This document shows positions 22,859-27,651 of a stretch of DNA of 27,651 nucleotides, in pieces (within the stretch, counting starts at the first letter, position 1; every line of letters begins with the position of its first letter). Under the pieces are notes generated by a model. That model saw only the letters and a list, made by a program, of their open reading frames with translations, was not told where the DNA came from and ran no database searches. This DNA comes from Candidatus Zipacnadia bacterium (lineage in GTDB: Bacteria; Armatimonadota; Zipacnadia; Zipacnadales; Zipacnadaceae), in assembly GCA_029821415.1 (NCBI GenBank), contig JALGTJ010000007.1, positions 1 through 27,651 on the forward strand, given 5' to 3'. Position numbers and translations under genes: made by a program.

Positions 22859-23864
22859 CTTCAGCTTCCTCCTCGACCGCATCTACCACTATAGCAGGCT
22901 GCGTCTCATCGCTATTGTCAACAGACTCTTCTTCCCCAACAGCTTCTACCGGCTCGGCTGCCTCAACTTCCGTTACTGCCAGCTCCGTTTCTGGTTCGGT
23001 CTCATCGTTAGCACTGTCAGGCTCATCTTCCTCAACAGCCCCCACCGGCTCTGCCGCAGACAACGGGGCCGTCTCAAGCTCTGCTACCTCAGGCTCCGCC
23101 TCTGGCGGAGCAGCCGACAGATCTTCTGCCGCTGCCCCAGCGGTTGGTTCTTCTTCCACCTGCTCCCCATGTTCAATTAGGGCCACCTCCTCTTCCAGCT
23201 CTTCCCAGACATCTCGCTTCTTTTCCTCCTTGGGGGGCAAGATGTCACCCTTATATACCCAGACCTTCACCCCAATGTTACCGTAAGCGGTTCGGGCTTG
23301 AGTGACGCCGAAATCAATGTCCGCCCGCAAGCTCTGCAGTGGAACCGGCCCTTCCGGCCCCATCTTCTCGCGCCGCGCAATTTCTGCCCCGCCTATCCTA
23401 CCAGCAATCTCACAACGTACCCCTCGGGCACCACACTCCAAAGCACGTTCCAGGGCCTGACCCATAGCTCGTCGTGGCGAGACACGCCGCTCGATCTGCC
23501 AGGCAATATTATCAGCCAGCAGTTGCGCACAAGTATCCGGTTGAGCCGTCTCCTCCACATTTACCCGCACCTTTGCCTTAACCATCTTCTGAAGTTGCTG
23601 GCGAAGCCGATCCACATCGCGCCCGCCCCGGCCGATCATAATCCCCGGTCTGGCAGCTTCAATGGTCACCGTTATGCTGTCAGCGGCTCGATCAATAATG
23701 ATATTGGAGATACCGGCATTGCGCTCTCTGTCGCGAATATACTTACGGAGCTTGATATCCTCAATCAGTTGCTGACGGTATTGAGCACCCTCGGCAAACC
23801 AGCGACTACGCGCCTTGCGTACACTGACCAGACGAAAACCGTATGGATGGACTTTTTGACCCAT
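22845..23864 (-). CDS. rpsC: 30S ribosomal protein S3 with long acidic C-terminal tail
   Basis: Residues 1-220 are a complete S3: MGQKVHPYGFRLV start, a KH domain with GIMIGRGGRDVDRL (74-87), and the C-terminal domain (RRAMGQALERALECGARGVR, ARREKMGPEGPVPLQSLRAD, YGNIGVKVWVYKGDILP). Residues 221-339 are an added tail of low complexity in which about 45 of 119 residues are Asp or Glu and none is Lys or Arg. S3 lies at the mRNA entry channel, so this tail would project near the entering mRNA. The frame is uninterrupted into rplP. AAGGAG precedes the ATG at 23864. Confidence 0.96.
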   Translation of the reverse strand: MGQKVHPYGFRLVSVRKARSRWFAEGAQYRQQLIEDIKLRKYIRDRERNAGISNIIIDRAADSITVTIEAARPGIMIGRGGRDVDRLRQQLQKMVKAKVRVNVEETAQPDTCAQLLADNIAWQIERRVSPRRAMGQALERALECGARGVRCEIAGRIGGAEIARREKMGPEGPVPLQSLRADIDFGVTQARTAYGNIGVKVWVYKGDILPPKEEKKRDVWEELEEEVALIEHGEQVEEEPTAGAAAEDLSAAPPEAEPEVAELETAPLSAAEPVGAVEEDEPDSANDETEPETELAVTEVEAAEPVEAVGEEESVDNSDETQPAIVVDAVEEEAEDVDA

Positions 23865-23891
23865 TCACGTCACTCCTTATGACCTTGGCCC

Positions 23892-24242
23892 TCAATCAGA
23901 GTCGGCAGCGCTCCCGTCGCTGACGACAACCGTAATGTGACAAGTGGGACGTCGTTGTATATCAGCCCGACCCCGTGCCCTGGGCCGTAGCCGTCGCATA
24001 CGTGGTCCTTCATCAACTACCGCCGTGAGCACAATCATCTCATCGGGATCCATACCATGATTGTTCTCGCCATTGGCTACTGCTGAATTCAGACAGTTCA
24101 GAACGTCGGCCGCTGCCGGCGACGACTGCACCTCCAGGATTGCCCGTGCCTCATTTGCGGTGCAACCCCGAATCAGATCAATGAATTTACGGGCCTTCTG
24201 GGGCCCACGGCGTACCCATTTTGTTACTGCGCGAGCTTCCAT
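23892..24242 (-). CDS. rplV: 50S ribosomal protein L22
   Basis: The 116-residue protein has the L22 segments KWVRRGPQKARKFIDLIRG, NCLNSAVANGENNHGMD, and the beta-hairpin end RMRRLRPRARGRADIQRRP that reaches into the exit tunnel. It ends with a short acidic tail (DGSAADSD). GGGGAG is nine bases before the ATG at 24242. Confidence 0.96.
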   Translation of the reverse strand: MEARAVTKWVRRGPQKARKFIDLIRGCTANEARAILEVQSSPAAADVLNCLNSAVANGENNHGMDPDEMIVLTAVVDEGPRMRRLRPRARGRADIQRRPTCHITVVVSDGSAADSD

Positions 24243-24282
24243 TGTTCAATTCTCCCCACATCTGTTCAAGCCAGTGAAGCGG

Positions 24283-24612
24283 TTACTCTACCGCGGTCCC
24301 TGGTGCCAAACGTCGGGGCCCCTCGTGGGCTCCCTCCTCCCCAGGGCGAGCGCGCCGTCGGCGCATCCCGCGGAAGGTGCGAGTACCGGCAAATTCGCCA
24401 AGCTTGTGCCCGACCATATTCTCGGTAATATATACCGGAACATGCCTGCGGCCGTCGTAGACAGCTATAGTATGGCCAATCATCTCCGGGAAGATCGTTG
24501 ACCGCCGCGACCAGGTCCGGATAGTTTGCTTGTCACCGGTGGCGTTCATTTGCTCCACCTTCGCCATTAGTTTCTCGTCAACAAAAGGTCCTTTCTTCGT
24601 TGATCGCGGCAT
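24283..24612 (-). CDS. rpsS: 30S ribosomal protein S19 with extended C-terminus
   Basis: The protein starts MPRSTKKGPFVDEKLM and has TWSRRSTIFPEMIGHTIAVY and ENMVGHKLGEFAGTRTF, all standard S19. The C-terminus is about 15 residues longer than usual (109 against ~93), with Arg-rich then Glu/Pro-rich sequence. The ATG at 24612 has AGGAGG seven bases upstream; the adjoining GTG at 24615 is too close to it. S19 is a 30S head protein that contacts S13. Confidence 0.95.
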   Translation of the reverse strand: MPRSTKKGPFVDEKLMAKVEQMNATGDKQTIRTWSRRSTIFPEMIGHTIAVYDGRRHVPVYITENMVGHKLGEFAGTRTFRGMRRRRARPGEEGAHEGPRRLAPGTAVE

Positions 24613-24635
24613 CACACAGCCTCCTATGACATCAA

Positions 24636-25472
24636 CTACCGTCGGGCACGGCGCTGTCGAACAATGTACTTATTCGACGGTTTTTTCGGATTACGAGTTA
24701 TCTTGCCTAAAGTCTTCTTGCCCCAGGGACTCAGAGGGCTCGGATGGCCCACCGGCGCCTTACCTTCGCCGCCGCCGTGAGGATGATCCACCGGATTCAT
24801 CGCTGAGCCGCGCACATGCGGGCGCCTGCCACGCCAGCGCGCCCGCCCGGCCTTGCCATCACTTACGTTGATATGATCAATATTGCTCACGCGCCCAATG
24901 GTCGCTCGGCACGAGGTAGGCACCAGGCGAACTTCGCCCGACGGTAGATTCAGGTGCACATAGTTACCCTCGCGGGCTGCAACACGCGCGCCCGATCCAG
25001 CACCCCGAGCTATTTGGCCACCTCGGCCGGGCTGCAGCTCAACATTATGGACAACCGTACCCACCGGAATCCGTCCCAACGGCAGGCAGTTGCCTGGGCG
25101 AATTGGCACCGCCTCCCCGGAGACGACCGAGCTACCCTTCGCCAATCCCTGAGGAGCCAAAATGTAACGCTTCTCGCCATCCATGTAGTGAAGCAGAGCC
25201 AAATGGGCCGAACGGCCCGGATCATACTCAATAGCCGCCACTTTCGCCGGAATATTGTCCTTGTCACGCTTGAAATCCACCAGGCGAATTCGGCGCTTGT
25301 GCCCGGCGCCACGGTGGCGGGAGGTAACACGTCCGGCGGCGTTACGTCCCGCGCTTTGTTTGCGCTGAATAGTCAACCTTTTCTCGGGTCGCTTGTCATC
25401 CAGGTCGGACCTATCCAGCGATACGTAGCCACGGCGGCCTGCTGTCACTGGTTTATGTTCTTTGACGGGCAT
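24636..25472 (-). CDS. rplB: 50S ribosomal protein L2
   Basis: L2 is needed for subunit joining and peptidyl transfer. The 278-residue protein has RHRGAGHKRRIRLVDFKR, AAIEYDPGRSAHLALLHY, LPLGRIPVGTVVHNVE and the functional NPVDHPHGGGEGKAP block (226-240). A GTG at 25487 gives a longer frame, but that GTG is part of the GTGAGG ribosome binding element for the ATG at 25472, so the ATG is the start. Confidence 0.97.
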   Translation of the reverse strand: MPVKEHKPVTAGRRGYVSLDRSDLDDKRPEKRLTIQRKQSAGRNAAGRVTSRHRGAGHKRRIRLVDFKRDKDNIPAKVAAIEYDPGRSAHLALLHYMDGEKRYILAPQGLAKGSSVVSGEAVPIRPGNCLPLGRIPVGTVVHNVELQPGRGGQIARGAGSGARVAAREGNYVHLNLPSGEVRLVPTSCRATIGRVSNIDHINVSDGKAGRARWRGRRPHVRGSAMNPVDHPHGGGEGKAPVGHPSPLSPWGKKTLGKITRNPKKPSNKYIVRQRRARR

Positions 25473-25513
25473 CGTCTTCTTCCTCACTCTCGCAGCTACT
25501 TCAGCTACATTGG

Positions 25514-25825
25514 CTAACCTTGAACCAGTTCAATCTGGTCGCCAGGCGCTAATGTGACTATAGCCTTCTTGACTCGCGCAGTCTTACCGGTGCGATGACG
25601 ATAGCTGCGCTGGCGAGTCTTGCCCTTGATATTCATAGTGTTTACCTTCACTACACGCACATCGAACAGTGCTTCAATGGCAGAACGAATCTGCACCTTA
25701 TTAGCGTCGGAGCGCACCACAAAGTGGTACTTGTTCTCTCGCTCGGCCTGTTCCATGGCCTTCTCCGTGATGATGGGAGAGCGAATGATATCGCGATATT
25801 CTTCAATCTGCTCAGGCAGTTGCAT
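25514..25825 (-). CDS. rplW: 50S ribosomal protein L23
   Basis: The 103-residue protein has the L23 segments IIRSPIITEKAMEQAERE and KYHFVVRSDANKVQIRSAIE, and FDVRVVKVNTMNIKGK. L23 is the main docking point for trigger factor and SRP at the exit tunnel. It overlaps rplD by 14 bases and has GGAGG eight bases before its ATG, within the end of rplD. Confidence 0.96.
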   Translation of the reverse strand: MQLPEQIEEYRDIIRSPIITEKAMEQAERENKYHFVVRSDANKVQIRSAIEALFDVRVVKVNTMNIKGKTRQRSYRHRTGKTARVKKAIVTLAPGDQIELVQG

Positions 25826-26459
25826 CTATATCGCCTCCTGCGCCCATCTCTTCCAAAGCCTGGCGGGTTACAATGATATGATCAGCCCATAGCACATCGC
25901 GGACGCTGAAATGTGGTACCTCGCGCATGACCAGATCAGGAATATTGCGTGAGCTATAATAGATATACTGGTCCAGATACTCATCCTCGCTTAATAACAT
26001 CAGCACGTGCCCTGTGCAGCGTAGAGCAGCCAGCATCTCCACAATAGTCTTAGTGCGAATCTCCTCAACGATAATCTCATCAACGACCACAACGTTGCCC
26101 ACTGCTGCCTGGGCCGACAAGGCGCTCTGTAGGGCCTTTCGCCGCATCTTCTTGGGCAACCTGACTCTCCTGCTTTCACTCCGCGGGCCATGAGCCTTGC
26201 TGCCTCCAACGAATATCGGCGCACTCCTCGCCCCATGGCGAGCCCGACCCGTACCCTTCTGGCGATACCACTTGGCCGTAGTCAGCTTGATCTCCGAACG
26301 GGTCTTGGTGCTCCTGTTTTTCTGCCTACGCTTGTGGTCTACCGTCACCAATGCCTGATGAATCAAGTCATTGTGTAACGGCGCGGCAAACCATTCGTCA
26401 CTGACTTGCAGCTCGCCCACCTTTGTACCCTTCATATCATTTACTGCCATGCTCGGCAT
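25812..26459 (-). CDS. rplD: 50S ribosomal protein L4
   Basis: The 215-residue protein has the L4 loop YRQKGTGRARHGARSAP that reaches the exit tunnel, GGSKAHGPRSESRRVRLPKK, and a C-terminal domain ending with VLWADHIIVTRQALEEM. L4 represses the S10 operon in E. coli; no matching leader is visible here. It starts seven bases after rplC. An ATG three codons downstream is an alternative. Confidence 0.95.
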   Translation of the reverse strand: MPSMAVNDMKGTKVGELQVSDEWFAAPLHNDLIHQALVTVDHKRRQKNRSTKTRSEIKLTTAKWYRQKGTGRARHGARSAPIFVGGSKAHGPRSESRRVRLPKKMRRKALQSALSAQAAVGNVVVVDEIIVEEIRTKTIVEMLAALRCTGHVLMLLSEDEYLDQYIYYSSRNIPDLVMREVPHFSVRDVLWADHIIVTRQALEEMGAGGDIDATA

Positions 26460-26466
26460 GAGCGGC

Positions 26467-27114
26467 TCATTCCTTTGCTGATTTCTTTGTGGGCCGGATG
26501 ATCACCAGACCGCCGTTCGGACCCGGAATACCGCCCTTAATAAGTAACACGTTCTCTTCAGGGTCAACTGCGACCACAGTCAAGCCCTGGATCGTGACTC
26601 GCTTATTGCCCATGTGACCAGGCATTCTCGTCCCTGGGAAGATACGCTGAGCATCGGTGGCCCCTGCTGACTGCAGACTCCGATGTACCTTTGAGCCGTG
26701 ACTGGCCGGGCCACCGTGAAATCCATATCTCTTCATAACACCCGCAAACCCTCGCCCCTTTGACCGACCTGTCACATCCACCCGCTCGCCCTCACTGAAC
26801 AGCTCAACAGTAAGCTCCTGACCCTCTTGGTATTCTTCGTCAGCATCTACGCGAAATTCGGCCAGATACCGGAGCGGTGCAATGCCCCGGCTTTCAAAAT
26901 GACCGCTCAATGGACTGTTAGTGCGACGCCGGCTGCGCCGCTCAAATCCAACCTGAACCGCTTCATAACCGTCTGTCGCTCCAGTCTTGCGTTGCACCAC
27001 GGTACACGGCCCAGCCTGCACGACCGTCACCGGGATAGCCTCACCCTCCTCAGTGAATATGCGTGTCATACCAACCTTCTTGCCTAACAATCCTACTGGC
27101 ATTTCATTCACCAT
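26467..27114 (-). CDS. rplC: 50S ribosomal protein L3
   Basis: The 215-residue protein begins with PVGLLGKKVGMTRIFTEEGE and contains VDVTGRSKGRGFAGVMKRYGF, HGGPASHGSKVHR and TRMPGHMGNKRVTIQGL, all L3 hallmarks. Proteobacterial L3 has a methylated Gln where this protein has His (PGHMGN), as in most Gram-positives. The ATG at 27114 was kept; an ATG four codons later is an alternative. Confidence 0.96.
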   Translation of the reverse strand: MVNEMPVGLLGKKVGMTRIFTEEGEAIPVTVVQAGPCTVVQRKTGATDGYEAVQVGFERRSRRRTNSPLSGHFESRGIAPLRYLAEFRVDADEEYQEGQELTVELFSEGERVDVTGRSKGRGFAGVMKRYGFHGGPASHGSKVHRSLQSAGATDAQRIFPGTRMPGHMGNKRVTIQGLTVVAVDPEENVLLIKGGIPGPNGGLVIIRPTKKSAKE

Positions 27115-27153
27115 TTTATGTCTCGGACCCAGCCGGGGCCTCAGCCGACTATG

Positions 27154-27474
27154 CTACGACGTGCGGATGGCGATATCTACACCGCCGGGCAAGTCAAGCT
27201 CCATCAATGCATCCACCGTGCGAGCTGTGGAGTCCAGAATATCAATGAGACGCTTATGAATTCGCATCTCAAAGTGCTCCATAGTGCGGGTGGATCGCCC
27301 CAGTGCCGTCGGCTTGACAATACAGTAAACGTGCTTTTCCGTGGGCAGCGGCACCGGCCCGGATATGCGCGCCCCTGTGTTCTCAGCCGTCTCCACTATC
27401 TTCTCACACGACTGGTCCAGCACTTCGTGATCGAAAGCCTTCAACTTGATCCTGATTTGTGAACTTCTTTGCAT
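27154..27474 (-). CDS. rpsJ: 30S ribosomal protein S10
   Basis: The 106-residue protein has QIRIKLKAFDHEVLDQSCEK, GPVPLPTEKHVYCIV, MEHFEMRIHKRLIDI and DLPGGVDIAI. The longer frame starts at 27498, but the ATG at 27474 has GAGG seven bases upstream and matches the family length. S10 is a 30S head protein and also the NusE antitermination factor. It lies 56 bases after tuf, the usual str-S10 junction. Confidence 0.96.
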   Translation of the reverse strand: MQRSSQIRIKLKAFDHEVLDQSCEKIVETAENTGARISGPVPLPTEKHVYCIVKPTALGRSTRTMEHFEMRIHKRLIDILDSTARTVDALMELDLPGGVDIAIRTS

Positions 27475-27530
27475 AACAACCTCGCTTCGCGCATGCACCG
27501 ACGAGATCTCCGGTGCGCAGCTCTAACTGG

Positions 27531-27651
27531 CTATTCCAGAACTTTCGTAACGACGCCGGCGCCGACGGTATGTCCGCCCTCGCGGATGGCAAAACGCACG
27601 CCTTCGGTCATAGCAATAGGCTGAATTAACTCCACCGTGAATTGGGCGTTA
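27531..27651 (-). CDS. tuf: Elongation factor Tu, C-terminal end only (partial)
   Basis: The last 39 codons before the TAG at 27531 encode domain III of EF-Tu: FTVELIQPIAMTEGVRFAIR, then EGGHTVGAGVVTKVLE. This ending is nearly invariant in bacteria. The rest lies beyond the right edge. tuf immediately before rpsJ indicates that the str operon (rpsL, rpsG, perhaps a canonical fusA) continues to the right. Confidence 0.95.
   Translation of the reverse strand, partial: NAQFTVELIQPIAMTEGVRFAIREGGHTVGAGVVTKVLE

Noticed and set aside
104..27462. Many plus-strand open frames of 60-250 codons
   Set aside because: All lie opposite confidently identified minus-strand genes, show low-complexity or Ser/Arg/Pro-rich composition typical of antisense frames, and none has a recognisable domain.

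Overview
All 47 or so features lie on the minus strand, so transcription runs from right to left. The window is a bacterial chromosome segment built around the S10-spc-alpha ribosomal protein cluster. The tail of the cluster (secY-adk-map-infA-rpmJ-rpsM-rpsK-rpsD-rpoA-rplQ-truA-rplM-rpsI) has the order usual in Firmicutes and related Gram-positive-like or 'Terrabacteria' lineages. The zinc-binding (C+) forms of S14, S4, L36, L32 and L24 and a zinc-LID adenylate kinase agree with that. The G+C content looks moderate (mid-50s percent by eye). I cannot name a phylum; a secreted alpha-toroid-like protein faintly recalls Armatimonadota or Chloroflexota, but this is weak.

Right to left: the 3' end of tuf (27651-27531) is followed by rpsJ, rplC, rplD, rplW, rplB, rpsS, rplV, rpsC, rplP, rpmC, rpsQ, an EF-G-like GTPase gene, rplN, rplX, rplE, rpsN, rpsH, rplF, rplR, rplO, secY, adk, map, infA, rpmJ, rpsM, rpsK, rpsD, rpoA, rplQ, truA, rplM and rpsI. 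Most genes are separated by short gaps or overlap, and most have clear Shine-Dalgarno sequences. A hairpin after rpsI (8052-8072) is the likely end of this superoperon.

Three departures from the normal cluster stand out. First, rpsQ is cut short: the reading frame stops after about 64 codons, without the last ~30 residues of S17. Second, a complete EF-G paralogue starts 17 bases after that stop, between rpsQ and rplN. Third, rpsE (S5, normally universal) and rpmD (L30) are missing between rplR and rplO, where only 97 bases remain. S3 also carries a ~119-residue acidic tail with no Lys or Arg.

Next comes a gene for a secreted protein of unknown function (7993-6184). It is split by a perfect 7-bp tandem duplication; removing one copy restores a single 600-codon frame.

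The last block starts at a near-consensus sigma-70 promoter (6143-6115). About 260 bases of strongly structured untranslated RNA precede rpmF (L32), plsX, fabH, an acyl-CoA dehydrogenase, a UbiE/MenG methyltransferase, etfB, and etfA with an N-terminal 2[4Fe-4S] ferredoxin domain, which runs off the left edge. This block joins phospholipid and fatty-acid initiation (PlsX, FabH) to an acyl-CoA dehydrogenase/electron-transfer-flavoprotein system that resembles electron-bifurcating Etf, and to quinone methylation.

No tRNA, CRISPR array, insertion sequence or plus-strand gene could be supported.
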